The notes below the pieces were generated by a model, which was not told the origin of the DNA, did no database searches, and saw only the letters and a list, made by a program, of their open reading frames with translations. From contig NZ_CP051206.1 of the NCBI RefSeq assembly GCF_012516395.1, positions 4,593,334-4,657,333 on the forward strand: a stretch of DNA of 64,000 bases, read 5' to 3'. The DNA is from Dolichospermum flos-aquae CCAP 1403/13F (GTDB lineage Bacteria; Cyanobacteriota; Cyanobacteriia; Cyanobacteriales; Nostocaceae). Shown in pieces: positions 1-14,772 of the stretch. How positions within the stretch are numbered: position 1 is the stretch's first letter; each line of letters starts with the position of its first letter. Both the position numbers and the translations under genes were made by a program.

Positions 1-1888
1 TAAATTAAAAGACTGTACTATTGATAGATTTAATGTTTATAATACAGATTCTCTTTTATTAGCAAAATCGCAAGAAATTAGAACTACATTACTCAACCCT
101 ATTCTTGATTTAGAACTTTCTACGGTTGCTCAAATCAAAACACAAACAGGAATGTTTGCAGATGGTTTTGATTTTGTAGTTGCTAATCCTCCTTATGTTA
201 AAGCTGATGAACCTGGAGCAGATATTTATCGTCGAGAAATCGAAAGTTCTGGACAATTTGAAACACTTCATGAAAAGTGGGATCTTTTTGTTCCATTTAT
301 TGAACTTTCTTGTAAAGCTACTAAGGATTTAGGTAAAGTTGGTTTGATTGTTTCTAGGGGTATTCAAACTAATAATTATGGAGAGTTACTCCGAGAATAT
401 ATTGCTAAAAATCTCACTATTAATCAAGTAGATTTTTTTAATAATGTGCGAATTTTCTCTGATGCTGTTGTTAATAATACGGTTCTTTTTTTAGAAAAGA
501 TTTCACCAGGAGATGATCATCAGGTAAAAAGAGTTTTACACACTGGTTCATTTACACAAATTCAAGAAATTAATCCTTTGAATCAATCTGAATATCAAGG
601 AAAAGTATTTAGACAGTTTGTAGTTAATGATAATTTTGAAGATGTTACATATTTAGAAGATATTTGTTATTGTACTGTAGGAATGGTTTTGAATGCTGAT
701 GAAACCAAAGCTAAAGGAGCATTTAAAAAAGATATTCTTTTAAGTTCACAAGTAGATAAAATTCATTCTAAGAAATATATTGATGGAGAAAATATTATTA
801 GAGAACTAGCAATTGATAATATTCGTTATCTGGAATGGGATACTGAAAGAGTTCCTGGACAAATTCGTAGAGCAACAATTCCTGAATTATATAATTATCC
901 TAAAATTTTATTTGGAATGACTTCATTTCCCACCTATGATCGAGGAATAGCAGAAGGAGATGGATTTTACGTTCCTGATAGCGTGAGAATTTGTGTAAGA
1001 TGGGATGATGTTTATAAAGTTAAGCGTTTAGAGAAAGAAAAAAGACAGATGTATGAGCTTTCTAAAAAGCGTCAAAAACTTATTGGTGATGGAAAAGGTA
1101 AGAAATTACAAATTTATCAATATGCAGAAGAGAAAATAAAAATAGCAGAAAAATTTGATTTAAGATATATTGCTGCTATTCTTGCATCTAGTTTTGGTAA
1201 ACGCTTTTTACTATTAAACAATCGTGATGAAAATATTATGAGTGTCAATAGTGAAACTCAAATAGCTAAAAGTCGTATATATCCTGATGATTTGAAAGAA
1301 TTTCCCATTAAAAATATTTCTTTAGAAGAACAACAGCCATTTATTGATTATGTTAATCATTTAATAGAATCGAATTGGAATTTATATACATTGACACAAT
1401 TAGGACATAAAATTAAGTTCGATTATAGTGATAGTGATCCAACAATCGAAGTTAATTTTTGCCAAGTTTTTGAAAGTCTAAATTTACCTTGTTGGAATTT
1501 TTTAAACGCCGAACCGCACAGATTTGAAATTATCGGTGAGCGTGGTCAAACTATCACAAAAATAAAAATTAAAGATAATAAACTTCTAAATGTTCGTCAA
1601 GAAAAAATTAAAGATAACAAACTTCTAACTGTTCGTCAAGAATTAATATTCTCAGAAAGTACAATTGTTTTAGAATTTCTGAAAATTTATCTTCAACAAT
1701 ATGAAAAACGGGACTTAACTTGGACAGATTTAATCCAGGAAGGTAAAATACCTAAAACAGATGAATATATCCAGCAAATATTCGATCAATGTACTCGTTT
1801 ACAAACAGCAATAACTGATACCATTTCTGATATTCGTTCAACATACAAAGAATTGGATGAGATGGTAAGTCAGTTATATAAACATTAG
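1..1888 (+). CDS. N6-adenine DNA methyltransferase, Eco57I/type IIG-like (5' end outside window)
   Basis: The reading frame is open from position 2, well upstream of the first ATG at 152, so the gene starts outside the window. The catalytic NPPY motif of N6-adenine methyltransferases is encoded near 187-198 (VVANPPYVKAD) and is followed by the usual acidic, aromatic-rich segment. The rest resembles the target-recognition region of Eco57I-like or single-chain type IIG enzymes, including a SSQVDKI / NIRYLEWD / PKILFGMTSFP stretch. A 13-residue unit is duplicated in tandem near the C-terminus (separate entry). The SAM-binding motif and any fused nuclease would lie upstream and are not visible, so a stand-alone methylase cannot be told from a restriction-modification fusion. 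Confidence 0.8.
   Translation, partial: KLKDCTIDRFNVYNTDSLLLAKSQEIRTTLLNPILDLELSTVAQIKTQTGMFADGFDFVVANPPYVKADEPGADIYRREIESSGQFETLHEKWDLFVPFIELSCKATKDLGKVGLIVSRGIQTNNYGELLREYIAKNLTINQVDFFNNVRIFSDAVVNNTVLFLEKISPGDDHQVKRVLHTGSFTQIQEINPLNQSEYQGKVFRQFVVNDNFEDVTYLEDICYCTVGMVLNADETKAKGAFKKDILLSSQVDKIHSKKYIDGENIIRELAIDNIRYLEWDTERVPGQIRRATIPELYNYPKILFGMTSFPTYDRGIAEGDGFYVPDSVRICVRWDDVYKVKRLEKEKRQMYELSKKRQKLIGDGKGKKLQIYQYAEEKIKIAEKFDLRYIAAILASSFGKRFLLLNNRDENIMSVNSETQIAKSRIYPDDLKEFPIKNISLEEQQPFIDYVNHLIESNWNLYTLTQLGHKIKFDYSDSDPTIEVNFCQVFESLNLPCWNFLNAEPHRFEIIGERGQTITKIKIKDNKLLNVRQEKIKDNKLLTVRQELIFSESTIVLEFLKIYLQQYEKRDLTWTDLIQEGKIPKTDEYIQQIFDQCTRLQTAITDTISDIRSTYKELDEMVSQLYKH
1568..1645 (+). repeat. 39-bp in-frame tandem duplication inside the methyltransferase
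   Basis: Two adjacent 39-bp units (1568-1606 and 1607-1645) encode IKDNKLLNVRQEK and IKDNKLLTVRQEL. They differ at only a few bases and keep the frame, so this is a recent duplication adding 13 residues to the region before the C-terminal helices. Confidence 0.85.
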
Positions 1889-2027
1889 TGTTATTACGGA
1901 ATCAATCCCCATATCTATCAACAACAAGGGTTTAGCATTGCTAAATCCCTCTGAATAGACAGAATTTATTTTTTGCCCAAAATCCCCCCTATCCGGTAAA
2001 CTCAGAGATGCTGCGTTAATCCTGAAT

Positions 2028-3215
2028 ATGTCCGATTCCCAAGTAAGTGCTGCTGTTGCGAAACTCTACGATACCTATCCATTCCCCCCAGAACCCATTC
2101 TGGACGAACCACCACCAGGATATAATTGGCGTTGGAATTGGTTAGCTGCTTATAACTTCTGCACAGGTAGAAAACCACAAAAGCAAGATATCCGCATCTT
2201 AGATGCTGGTTGTGGTTCGGGAGTGGGAACAGAATATTTAGTACATCTCAACCCACAAGCGCAGGTAGTGGGAATAGATTTAAGTGCTGGTACATTGGAA
2301 GTAGCAAAAAAACGCTGTCAAAGTTCCGGCGCTGACCGTGTAGAATTTCATCATCTGAGTATTTATGATGTGGATAAGATACCAGGAGAATTTGAATTAA
2401 TTAATTGCGTTGGTGTGCTTCATCATTTACCAGATCCCATTCGGGGTATTGAAGCATTAGCGAAAAAACTCGCCCCCGGTGGACTAATGCACATTTTTGT
2501 GTATGGAGAATTGGGAAGATGGGAAATACAACTCATGCAAAAAGCGATCGCTCTCCTCCAAGGTAACAAAAAAGGCGACTATCGTGATGGTGTCCAAGTC
2601 GGACGACAAATCTTCGCTTCTCTACCAGAAAATAACCGCATTGTCAAGCGCGAAAAAGAAAGATGGGCAATGGAAAACCAGCGAGATGAATGTTTCGCTG
2701 ATATGTACGTCCATCCTCAAGAAACTGATTACAATATTGATACACTATTTGCATTAATAGAAGCTTCCGGTTTAGACTTTGTAGGTTTTTCTAATCCTAG
2801 TTTTTGGCAACTGGAAACTCTTTTAGAAAAAGCACCGGAGTTAATTGAAAGAGCAAAAGAATTAAGTAAAAGAGAACTTTACCGATTGATAGAATTACTG
2901 AATCCAGAAGTTACCCATTACGAATTTTTCCTCAGTCGTCCTCCACTCACTAAAACAGACTGGTCAGCAGATAACACATTACTAGCAGCTATTCCTGAAC
3001 TTAACCCTTGCATAGATGGGTTTCCCAGTCAATGCTTATTTAACTATGATTATCAAATTATTAATTTATCAACAGCAGAATTTGAATTTATGCAAAAATG
3101 TGGTAACAATGCCACAGTGGCTGAAATTTTAGCCCAAGTCGAGCTAGACTTAGACCGAGTAAGACATCTCCTCAAACAACAACTACTCTTACTAACCCCC
3201 GGCGAGAGGGTGTAA
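2028..3215 (+). CDS. class I SAM-dependent methyltransferase
   Basis: 395 aa. The glycine-rich SAM-binding motif I is at residues 57-66 (ILDAGCGSGV), followed by VVGIDLSAGTLEVA, an acidic motif II, and INCVGVLHHLPDP typical of motif III/IV in small-molecule methyltransferases. The C-terminal 190 residues are not catalytic core; the last 50 (AEFEFMQKCGNNATVAEIL) look like a small helical, winged-helix-like module. The substrate cannot be deduced. It lies just upstream of the ATP synthase operon on the same strand, but about 165 bp and a heptamer array separate them, so co-transcription is not implied. Confidence 0.85.
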   Translation: MSDSQVSAAVAKLYDTYPFPPEPILDEPPPGYNWRWNWLAAYNFCTGRKPQKQDIRILDAGCGSGVGTEYLVHLNPQAQVVGIDLSAGTLEVAKKRCQSSGADRVEFHHLSIYDVDKIPGEFELINCVGVLHHLPDPIRGIEALAKKLAPGGLMHIFVYGELGRWEIQLMQKAIALLQGNKKGDYRDGVQVGRQIFASLPENNRIVKREKERWAMENQRDECFADMYVHPQETDYNIDTLFALIEASGLDFVGFSNPSFWQLETLLEKAPELIERAKELSKRELYRLIELLNPEVTHYEFFLSRPPLTKTDWSADNTLLAAIPELNPCIDGFPSQCLFNYDYQIINLSTAEFEFMQKCGNNATVAEILAQVELDLDRVRHLLKQQLLLLTPGERV

Positions 3216-3257
3216 AGTGCAGGGAGCAAAGGAGTCCGGGGAGAAATTCCTTCTTCT

Positions 3258-3313
<56 letters not shown>

Positions 3314-3381
3314 CAAAAAATAAGTTAATTGTTTTTTTCTAAAGTAGTGTTACCGGATCGTGATATGATTCAACTGACTGA

Positions 3382-3867
3382 ATGTACAGTCATCTCATAT
3401 TAGCTGTACTGGTTTCAAGTCTCGTGAGCTTGTCAGAAGAATCAATTGCACCGACTCAGACAACACAACAAGATGAGAAATCTGGTTTTGCTCAAACAGA
3501 ACCGGTAAGCTCTTCCATGCAAGAGTTCTATCAACTTTATCAGAAGTTGCTAGTCATCACACTTGTGTTGACGGGGATTATTTTTATCTCTGTGTGGATT
3601 TTTTATTCCTTAAACATAGCCCTAAATTATTTGATTGGGGCGTGTACAGGTGTGGTTTACTTAAAAATGCTGGCTAACGATGTCGAGAGACTTAGTGGTG
3701 AAAAACAGAGTTTGAGTAAAAATCGTTTTGCTCTGATCATGATACCGATTATATTGGCGAGTCAATGGCATCAGCTACATATTCTACCTATATTCTTGGG
3801 GTTTCTCACCTACAAAGCTACCCTCCTCATCTATATTGTGCAAACTGGATTCATTCCTGAAGCTTAA
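3382..3867 (+). CDS. atpI: ATP synthase protein I
   Basis: Up to 161 aa with four hydrophobic segments. From residue 45 on, the family core is visible ([20 protein letters not shown], then [23 protein letters not shown]). AtpI assists assembly of the c-ring of the F1Fo ATP synthase and is the first gene of the cyanobacterial atp operon. The start is uncertain: the ATG at 3382 directly follows an in-frame TGA and adds a hydrophobic leader unusual for the family. The in-frame GTG at 3424, giving [12 protein letters not shown], is a good alternative. 84 bp separate it from atpB. Confidence 0.88.
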   Translation: MYSHLILAVLVSSLVSLSEESIAPTQTTQQDEKSGFAQTEPVSSSMQEFYQLYQKLLVITLVLTGIIFISVWIFYSLNIALNYLIGACTGVVYLKMLANDVERLSGEKQSLSKNRFALIMIPIILASQWHQLHILPIFLGFLTYKATLLIYIVQTGFIPEA

Positions 3868-3951
3868 AGTTGTAGAGGTAAAGCACAATGCTAAACCACT
3901 ACAGACAATCCTCCAATCCTCGATTTTTGGGGAAAACCTTGAAGAACGCCC

Positions 3952-4707
3952 ATGCTTAGTGTATTAAACGCTTTTAACGCTTTTCCCCTCGCCGAATTAG
4001 AAGTAGGTCATCACTTCTTGTGGCAACTGGGCAGTCTCAAAATACATGGGCAAGTATTTCTCACCTCATGGTTTGTGATTGCTACACTAGTAATAGCATC
4101 ACTAGCTGCCACCAAAAACGTCCAAAAAATTCCTAGCGGCATCCAAAATTTCATGGAATATGCCCTAGAATTTATTCGGGACATAGCGAAAAACCAAATC
4201 GGAGAGAAAGAATATCGCCCCTGGGTACCATTTATTGGTACGCTATTCTTGTTTATCTTCGTATCAAATTGGTCAGGAGCATTAATTCCCTGGAAGCTAA
4301 TCAAATTGCCTGCTGGTGAACTAGCTGCTCCTACCAACGACATCAATACAACCGTCGCATTGGCATTGCTCACATCCTTGGCGTATTTCTACGCTGGATT
4401 TAGTAAGAAAGGTCTAGGCTACTTTAAGAAATATATTGAGCCAACACCCGTTCTTTTGCCAATTGCTATTCTCGAAGATTTCACCAAGCCTCTCTCCCTA
4501 AGCTTCCGTCTATTTGGAAATATATTGGCGGATGAATTAGTTGTGGGTGTATTGGTATTACTCGTGCCTCTCTTTGTGCCTTTGCCAGTAATGGCTTTGG
4601 GTTTATTTACTAGTGCCATTCAAGCCCTCGTATTTGCGACCCTAGCCGGGGCATATATTCATGAAGCCTTAGAGGGACACGGTGAAGAAGAACATGAGGA
4701 GCATTAA
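3952..4707 (+). CDS. atpB: F1Fo ATP synthase subunit a
   Basis: 251 aa, Fo stator subunit in the thylakoid membrane forming the proton half-channels against the c-ring. The essential arginine is R186 in [10 protein letters not shown], followed by the polar last helix ([19 protein letters not shown]) and the histidine/glutamate-rich tail seen in cyanobacteria and chloroplasts. Several membrane helices are evident. Length matches the family. It follows atpI and precedes atpE in the conserved cyanobacterial order. Confidence 0.97.
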   Translation: MLSVLNAFNAFPLAELEVGHHFLWQLGSLKIHGQVFLTSWFVIATLVIASLAATKNVQKIPSGIQNFMEYALEFIRDIAKNQIGEKEYRPWVPFIGTLFLFIFVSNWSGALIPWKLIKLPAGELAAPTNDINTTVALALLTSLAYFYAGFSKKGLGYFKKYIEPTPVLLPIAILEDFTKPLSLSFRLFGNILADELVVGVLVLLVPLFVPLPVMALGLFTSAIQALVFATLAGAYIHEALEGHGEEEHEEH

Positions 4708-4805
4708 CGCCCTCAGTTGATTGCCCAGTTAAAACGAGCAAATTTGCTCAAAACATCGCCACGGCGATTTGAGAACCTAGTACAGTGTGAAAAACACATA
4801 TCTAG

Positions 4806-5099
<294 letters not shown>

Positions 5100-5282
5100 G
5101 ACCGAAAAAGTTTTGTTAATCTAGAGACGTGCAAGATGTCACAGCAAGTAAAAAACTGGACATCTACACGCCTCTAAAAACTGGCAGTTTATGGATCATC
5201 TAGGAAGAGATTCGTAAAATTATCAACGGCTGGATCACGTTACTAGCCAAGCAAATTCCTATTCCAGCCAAAGAGGAGAGAA

Positions 5283-5714
5283 ATGTTTGATTTCGATGCT
5301 ACCTTGCCATTAATGGCATTGCAATTCTTAGTGCTGGCGGCTGTGTTGAATGCAATTTTCTATAAGCCTCTGACTAAGGTATTGGATGATCGGGATAATT
5401 TTATCCGTACCAGTAACCTTGATGCTCGTGAACGCTTGGCTAAAGCTGAATCATTAGCTAAAGAGTATGAGCAGCAACTATCATCTGCGCGTAAGCAATC
5501 TCAATTGACTATAGAAGCTGCCCAGAATGAAGCTAAGAAAATTACAGCACAAAAAATAGCTGAAGCTCAACAGGAAGCCCAAGCTCAACGCGAACAAGCT
5601 GCTAGAGAAATAGAGCAGCAAAAGCAAGCAGCTATGGCAACCCTAGAAGCACAAGTTGATGCCCTCAGCAACCAGATTCTAGAAAAACTATTAGGACCTG
5701 CTTTGGTGAAATAG
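5283..5714 (+). CDS. atpG: F1Fo ATP synthase subunit b'
   Basis: 143 aa (also named atpF2). One N-terminal membrane helix ([20 protein letters not shown]) is followed by a long alanine/glutamine-rich coiled coil and the ILEKLLG tail. Cyanobacteria and plastids use a b/b' heterodimer as the peripheral stalk. The ATG at 5283 is preceded by a strong AGAGGAG at 5272-5278, and an in-frame TAG at 5244 with no other start before 5283 fixes the start. Some cyanobacterial b' proteins carry an extra N-terminal segment that is absent here. Confidence 0.95.
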   Translation: MFDFDATLPLMALQFLVLAAVLNAIFYKPLTKVLDDRDNFIRTSNLDARERLAKAESLAKEYEQQLSSARKQSQLTIEAAQNEAKKITAQKIAEAQQEAQAQREQAAREIEQQKQAAMATLEAQVDALSNQILEKLLGPALVK

Positions 5715-5867
5715 TTCCGACTATATCACCAAGTTGGTGCTACGAAAGCATAAACACATCAGGGCTTATGCCCGAAAATGTGGCGAAATTTAAGTGTCCA
5801 AAACATTGGCACTTTTTTCCCTGTCGGGAAAAATCAACGAATTACCAAGCGAGCAGCGCACTTGTAG

Positions 5868-6434
5868 ATGGCTAACATGGGCAATATCTTATTACTTGCC
5901 GCAGAAGCTGTTAACTCTGAAATGGCAGAAGGCGCAGCAGAAGGCGGTTTCGGTCTAAACCTAGACATCCTGGAAACCAATCTAATTAACTTAGTAATTC
6001 TGATTGGCATACTATTCTACTTTGGACGCAAAGTTTTAACCAATATCTTGACCGAAAGACGCTCCAATATTGAAAGCGTTATTCAAGATGCAGAAGGACG
6101 CTTGCGGGAAGCACAAACTGCTTTGGCAAAAGCCCAAGGGCAGTTAACCCAAGCACAGCAGGAAGCACAGAGAATTACTCAAGTAGCTGAACAAAATGCT
6201 CAAGCAGCTAAAGAAGCTATTTTAGTTAAAGCGAATCTGGATGTAGAGCGGTTGAAAGAAACCGCAGCATCTGATTTGAATGCAGAACTAGAGAAAGCTA
6301 TCTCCCAACTTCGACAAAAGGTAGTGCTACAAGCACTGCAAAAAGTGGAAGCACAACTCAAGGGTGGTATTAGCGCAGATGCTCAACAAATTTTAATTGA
6401 TCGTAGCATCGCACAACTGGGAGGCGAGATATGA
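5868..6434 (+). CDS. atpF: F1Fo ATP synthase subunit b
   Basis: 188 aa. The short N-terminal leader and glycine-rich segment ([14 protein letters not shown]) lead to a single membrane helix ([13 protein letters not shown]), then the charged coiled coil of the peripheral stalk. Its last four bases overlap the atpH start (ATGA), indicating translational coupling. An in-frame ATG three codons downstream ([11 protein letters not shown]) could be the true start, as no strong Shine-Dalgarno decides between them. Confidence 0.95.
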   Translation: MANMGNILLLAAEAVNSEMAEGAAEGGFGLNLDILETNLINLVILIGILFYFGRKVLTNILTERRSNIESVIQDAEGRLREAQTALAKAQGQLTQAQQEAQRITQVAEQNAQAAKEAILVKANLDVERLKETAASDLNAELEKAISQLRQKVVLQALQKVEAQLKGGISADAQQILIDRSIAQLGGEI

Positions 6435-6985
6435 AAAGTGATGCAGCAACCGCTGAAGTATCTCAGCCTTATGCACAGGCACTGTTATCCATTGCTCAAT
6501 CTCAAAACTTAACAGAAGAGGTTGGGGGAGACGCACGGACTTTCTTGAGCTTATTAACAGGGAGTCAAGAACTCACAAGCTTTTTGAGTAATCCCTTTGT
6601 TAAGCCAGAGAACAAGAAAAATGTCCTTAAACAATTACTTGGTGAAGGTGTAAACCTCTGCCTCCGTAACTTTTTACTGCTGTTAGTTGACAGAAGACGG
6701 ATTGCTTTCTTAGAACCAATTTTACAGCAGTATTTAGTGCTATTACGCCAACTAAATCAAACTGTATTAGCTGAAATTACTTCTGCGGTTCCGTTGACCC
6801 AAACCCAACAGCAAGCAATTACAGAAAAGGTAATTACTCTGACCAAAGCGCGTCAAGTGGAATTAGCCACGAAAATAGACAGCGATTTAATTGGTGGTGT
6901 AATTATCAAAGTTGGTTCTCAAGTAATTGACGCTAGTTTGCGTGGACAAATACGTCGTCTTTCTTTGCGTTTAAGCAGTAACTAA
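6431..6985 (+). CDS. atpH: F1Fo ATP synthase subunit delta
   Basis: 184 aa. Delta caps F1 and binds the b/b' stalk. Family hallmarks are the N-terminal helical domain beginning [13 protein letters not shown], the conserved [13 protein letters not shown], and the C-terminal [20 protein letters not shown]. It overlaps atpF by four bases. It is followed by an 86-bp gap largely made of heptamer repeats before atpA. Confidence 0.96.
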   Translation: MKSDAATAEVSQPYAQALLSIAQSQNLTEEVGGDARTFLSLLTGSQELTSFLSNPFVKPENKKNVLKQLLGEGVNLCLRNFLLLLVDRRRIAFLEPILQQYLVLLRQLNQTVLAEITSAVPLTQTQQQAITEKVITLTKARQVELATKIDSDLIGGVIIKVGSQVIDASLRGQIRRLSLRLSSN

Positions 6986-7026
6986 AAAGTTCTGATAAAT
7001 GTCAGTAGTCAATAGTCAATAAAAAA

Positions 7027-7071
7027 CAACTGACAACTGACAACTAACAACTAACAACTGACAACTGACAA
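7027..7071. repeat. heptamer array abutting the atpA start codon
   Basis: Six or so 7-bp units (CAACTGA and CAACTAA variants) fill 7027-7071 and run directly into the ATG of atpA at 7072. No Shine-Dalgarno-like GGAG or AAGG is present in the last 30 bases before the start codon. Confidence 0.85.
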
Positions 7072-8592
7072 ATGAGTATTTCCATTAGACCTGACGAAAT
7101 CAGCAGTATCATCCAACAACAAATCGAGCAATATGACCAAGAGGTTAAAGTTGCTAACGTTGGTACAGTGCTACAAGTAGGTGACGGTATTGCCCGGATT
7201 TATGGCTTGGAAAAAGCTATGGCTGGGGAACTCCTAGAATTTGAAGATGGCACAATTGGTATCGCCCAAAACTTAGAAGAAGATAACGTTGGTGCGGTAC
7301 TGATGGGCGAAGGTCGGAGTATTCAAGAAGGTAGCTCTGTAACCGCTACTGGTAGAATTGCCCAAGTAGGCGTAGGTGACGCTCTCATTGGTCGCGTTGT
7401 TGATGCTTTGGGTCGTCCTATTGATGGTAAAGGTGATCCAAAAACAACCGAAACTCGGTTAATTGAATCTCCTGCCCCTGGGATTATTGCTCGTCGGTCT
7501 GTACATGAACCGATGCAAACAGGGATTACCGCTATTGACTCCATGATTCCCGTCGGCCGTGGTCAACGGGAATTAATCATTGGTGACCGTCAAACTGGTA
7601 AGACAGCGATCGCTATTGACACCATCATCAACCAAAAAGGTGAAGATGTAGTTTGCGTTTACGTGGCTATCGGTCAAAAAGCTTCCACCGTTGCTAACGT
7701 AGTTCAAACCTTACAAGAAAAAGGCGCGATGGACTACACAGTAGTTGTTGCGGCTAACGCCAGTGACCCAGCTACCCTCCAATTCCTCGCACCCTACACA
7801 GGCGCTAGTATTGCTGAGTATTTCATGTACAAAGGCAAAGCGACCTTAATCATCTATGATGATCTTTCCAAGCAAGCACAGGCTTATCGCCAAATGTCCT
7901 TGCTCCTCCGTCGTCCACCCGGTCGGGAAGCCTATCCTGGAGACGTATTCTACATTCACTCTCGCTTGTTGGAACGTGCTGCTAAACTCAGCGATGAATT
8001 AGGTAAAGGCAGTATGACTGCTCTACCTATCATTGAAACCCAAGCTGGTGACGTATCTGCATACATTCCTACCAACGTAATTTCTATTACTGACGGTCAG
8101 ATTTTCTTGTCTTCTGACTTGTTTAACTCTGGTATCCGTCCCGCTGTAAACCCCGGTATCTCTGTATCCCGTGTAGGTTCTGCGGCGCAAACCAAGGCAA
8201 TGAAAAAAGTTGCTGGTAAAATCAAACTAGAATTGGCTCAGTTTGACGACTTACAAGCTTTCGCACAATTCGCTTCTGATTTAGACAAAGCCACTCAAGA
8301 CCAGTTGGCGCGTGGTGTCCGTTTACGGGAACTCTTAAAACAGCCCCAAAACGATCCTCTCTCCGTAGCTGAACAAGTAGCGGTTCTTTACGCTGGTATT
8401 AACGGTTACTTAGATGACATTGCCGTTAACCAAGTAACTAGCTTTGCTCTAGGTCTACGTGGCTACTTGAAGAATGTTAACACTGCATACTTCCAAGGCG
8501 TACAAGGTAGCAAAGCCCTTGGTGATGCAGAAGAAGCAGCTTTGAAAGCCGCTCTCACCGAGTTCAAAAAGACCTTCCAAGCAGCAGCGTAA
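7072..8592 (+). CDS. atpA: F1 ATP synthase subunit alpha
   Basis: 506 aa, non-catalytic nucleotide-binding subunit of F1. The P-loop is GDRQTGKT at residues 171-178, the arginine finger region is SVSRVGS (R367), and the N-terminal beta-barrel and C-terminal helical domain are complete. Codon use shifts toward highly expressed codons compared with neighbours. The start is supported by the family N-terminus ([14 protein letters not shown]), although the upstream heptamer array leaves no recognisable ribosome-binding site. Confidence 0.98.
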   Translation: MSISIRPDEISSIIQQQIEQYDQEVKVANVGTVLQVGDGIARIYGLEKAMAGELLEFEDGTIGIAQNLEEDNVGAVLMGEGRSIQEGSSVTATGRIAQVGVGDALIGRVVDALGRPIDGKGDPKTTETRLIESPAPGIIARRSVHEPMQTGITAIDSMIPVGRGQRELIIGDRQTGKTAIAIDTIINQKGEDVVCVYVAIGQKASTVANVVQTLQEKGAMDYTVVVAANASDPATLQFLAPYTGASIAEYFMYKGKATLIIYDDLSKQAQAYRQMSLLLRRPPGREAYPGDVFYIHSRLLERAAKLSDELGKGSMTALPIIETQAGDVSAYIPTNVISITDGQIFLSSDLFNSGIRPAVNPGISVSRVGSAAQTKAMKKVAGKIKLELAQFDDLQAFAQFASDLDKATQDQLARGVRLRELLKQPQNDPLSVAEQVAVLYAGINGYLDDIAVNQVTSFALGLRGYLKNVNTAYFQGVQGSKALGDAEEAALKAALTEFKKTFQAAA

Positions 8593-8595
8593 CAA

Positions 8596-8752
8596 TTTTG
8601 GATTTTGGATTTTGGATTTTGGATTAAATAGACTTGTCCAAAAATTAGATATCAGCCCATCAGATACAGGGATTTGATATTTATTTGTAGGTGAGTCTCA
8701 TCTAAAATCCGAAATTCCGAATCTAAAATCTAAAATCTAAAATCTAAAATCG
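8596..8752 (+). repeat. paired heptamer arrays between atpA and atpC able to fold together
   Basis: An array of TTTTGGA units (about 8596-8626) follows atpA, and an array of ATCTAAA units (about 8721-8751) precedes atpC. The second is nearly the reverse complement of the first, with G-U pairs at the differing position, so the mRNA could form a long imperfect stem ending just before the atpC start at 8757. Confidence 0.7.
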
Positions 8753-8756
8753 GATT

Positions 8757-9704
8757 ATGGCTAATCTCAAATCAATACGCGATCGCATTCAGTCGGTCAA
8801 AAACACCAAAAAAATCACAGAAGCCATGCGGCTTGTAGCAGCGGCGAGAGTCCGTCGCGCTCAAGAACAGGTAATTGCTACCCGTCCCTTTGCAGACCGT
8901 TTGGCGCAAGTATTATTTGGCTTGCAAACCAGATTGCGGTTTGAAGATGTCAACCTCCCCCTACTGAAAAAACGCGAAGTTAAAACAGTCGGTTTGTTGG
9001 TAATTTCCGGCGACCGGGGTTTGTGTGGTGGTTACAATAGTAACGTCATTCGTCGCGCTGAGAACCGTGCCAAGGAACTTCAATCTGAAGGTGTAAACTA
9101 TACTTATGTCTTGGTTGGCCGCAAAGCTACTCAATACTTTCAACGCCGGAATCAGCCTATTGATGCCACCTACAGCGGTTTAGAACAACTTCCTACCGCC
9201 GCAGAAGCTACAAATATTGCTGATGAACTACTTTCTCTCTTCCTTTCGGAAAAAGTAGACCGGATTGAGCTAGTTTATACAAAATTTGTCTCCCTGGTTA
9301 GTTCTCGTCCCGTAGTCCAAACCCTTCTTCCTTTGGATACCCAAGGTTTAGAAGCAGCGGATGACGAAGTTTTCCGTTTAACTACCCGTGGTGGTCAATT
9401 CCAAGTGGAACGGGAAAAGGTAGCTAGTACAGTTACCGCTTTACCTAGTGACATGATTTTTGAACAAGATCCAGTGCAAATTCTGGATTCTTTGTTGCCA
9501 TTATATCTGAGCAATCAGCTATTACGGTCATTACAAGAATCAGCAGCTAGTGAACTAGCCGCACGGATGACAGCGATGAGTAACGCCAGCGAAAACGCCG
9601 GTGAATTGATTAAAACTCTATCTTTGTCTTACAACAAAGCCCGTCAAGCCGCAATTACCCAGGAACTTCTGGAAGTTGTCGGTGGTGCGGAAGCGCTTAC
9701 TTAA
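8757..9704 (+). CDS. atpC: F1 ATP synthase subunit gamma
   Basis: 315 aa rotor shaft. The N-terminal helix ([20 protein letters not shown]), the [12 protein letters not shown] turn and the C-terminal helix ([20 protein letters not shown]) are all present. The photosynthetic-type insertion around residues 195-235 is present but lacks the chloroplast regulatory cysteine pair, as usual in cyanobacteria. It ends the operon; the beta and epsilon genes are not in this window, in line with the separate atpB-E cluster of cyanobacteria. The start codon sits next to a heptamer array rather than a Shine-Dalgarno. Confidence 0.97.
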   Translation: MANLKSIRDRIQSVKNTKKITEAMRLVAAARVRRAQEQVIATRPFADRLAQVLFGLQTRLRFEDVNLPLLKKREVKTVGLLVISGDRGLCGGYNSNVIRRAENRAKELQSEGVNYTYVLVGRKATQYFQRRNQPIDATYSGLEQLPTAAEATNIADELLSLFLSEKVDRIELVYTKFVSLVSSRPVVQTLLPLDTQGLEAADDEVFRLTTRGGQFQVEREKVASTVTALPSDMIFEQDPVQILDSLLPLYLSNQLLRSLQESAASELAARMTAMSNASENAGELIKTLSLSYNKARQAAITQELLEVVGGAEALT

Positions 9705-9705
9705 T

Positions 9706-9747
9706 TTGGTGATTGGTGATTGGTGATTGGTGATTGGTGATTGGTGA
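9706..9747. repeat. heptamer array GGTGATT
   Basis: Five to six perfect copies of GGTGATT directly follow the atpC stop codon. They are followed by a palindromic element at 9748-9786. Confidence 0.85.
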
Positions 9748-9786
9748 GTCAGCGCGGTCTTGGGGGTTTCCCCCATTAGCGACTGA
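9748..9786. repeat. dispersed palindromic element, copy 1
   Basis: The ends GTCAG/CTGAC and the core GGGGG/CCCCC are self-complementary. The stretch AGCGCGGTCTTGGGG and the motif AGCGACTG recur in inverted orientation at 14858-14896, downstream of apcE. Confidence 0.7.
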
Positions 9787-9845
9787 CGAACCCAAAGGGT
9801 AATTGGTAAAAAAATCAACTATAACCAATCATCAGTTACTAATTT

Positions 9846-10856
9846 TTAAACTTGGTAATATGACCGATACCATTCAACAAATCGCTCAATACCCACTTCA
9901 ATCGAAGTATTCGGTTTAAAACCAATATCTTGAACCAAATCATCAACATCAGCATAAGTTACAGGTAAATCACCAGGTTGTATTGGTAGCAGATTCTTTT
10001 TGGCTTTCATACCCAAGTAATTTTCTAGGGTTTCGATGAAGTTCATTAATTCAATCGGCTGATTATTGCCGATATTGTAATTTTTATATGGTGCATAACT
10101 TGTCGCGGGGTCAGGTGCATTTCCCGACCAATTGGGATTCGATTCAGCAACTTGATCAATAACGCGAATTACACCTTCAACAATGTCATCAATATAAGTA
10201 AAATCGCGTTTCATTTTACCATAATTAAAAACATCAATTGGTTGTCCTGCCAAAATTGCTTTAGTAAAAAGAAACAATGCCATATCAGGACGACCCCAGG
10301 GACCGTAAACTGTAAAAAAGCGCAATCCTGACGCTGGCAAGCCATACAAACTACTATAAGTATGTGCCATTAATTCGTTGGCTTTTTTGCTGGCTGCGTA
10401 TAAACTAACGGGATGATCTACATTGTCGTGAACGGAGAAAGGAATTTTTGTATTTGCACCGTAAACTGAACTGGAAGAAGCAAATACTAAATGTTGTACA
10501 TTTGTATGCCGGCAACCTTCTAGAATATTGACAAATCCTACCAAATTACTATCTACATAGGCGTGGGGATTTTTTAATGAATAGCGCACTCCTGGTTGTG
10601 CAGCCAAATTTACAACTTTATCAAAGTTTGATTCAATGAATAATTTGGGGATACTTTCTCTGTCTGCTAAATCTAATAAATGGAAGCTAAAACCTGGTTT
10701 TTCTAAAAGTTGTTTTAGTCGATCTTTCTTTAAAGTTACATCGTAATAATCATTGAGATTATCCAAACCAATAACTTCATCGCCCCTTTCTAGTAAGTGT
10801 TTACTGAGGTGAAAACCAATAAAACCAGCCGCACCTGTAACTAAAATTTTCGTCAT
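9846..10856 (-). CDS. NAD-dependent epimerase, UDP-glucuronate 4-epimerase-like
   Basis: 336 aa, extended short-chain dehydrogenase fold. The NAD-binding glycines are in GAAGFIG (residues 8-14), the serine cluster is [13 protein letters not shown], and the catalytic YxxxK is Y153/K157 (YAASK). The motif [17 protein letters not shown] is characteristic of UDP-glucuronate 4-epimerases (CapI/LspL group), which make UDP-galacturonate for surface polysaccharides. I place the start at 10856 (MTKILVTG), preceded by GTGGTGAA, rather than at an upstream ATG adding 26 poorly conserved residues. It is transcribed toward the atp operon and shares its upstream region with apcE. Confidence 0.9.
   Translation of the reverse strand: MTKILVTGAAGFIGFHLSKHLLERGDEVIGLDNLNDYYDVTLKKDRLKQLLEKPGFSFHLLDLADRESIPKLFIESNFDKVVNLAAQPGVRYSLKNPHAYVDSNLVGFVNILEGCRHTNVQHLVFASSSSVYGANTKIPFSVHDNVDHPVSLYAASKKANELMAHTYSSLYGLPASGLRFFTVYGPWGRPDMALFLFTKAILAGQPIDVFNYGKMKRDFTYIDDIVEGVIRVIDQVAESNPNWSGNAPDPATSYAPYKNYNIGNNQPIELMNFIETLENYLGMKAKKNLLPIQPGDLPVTYADVDDLVQDIGFKPNTSIEVGIERFVEWYRSYYQV

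Positions 10857-14772
<3,916 letters not shown>

Noticed and set aside
2497-2757. 86-codon frame inside the SAM methyltransferase gene
   Set aside because: A shadow frame in another phase of a well-supported gene.
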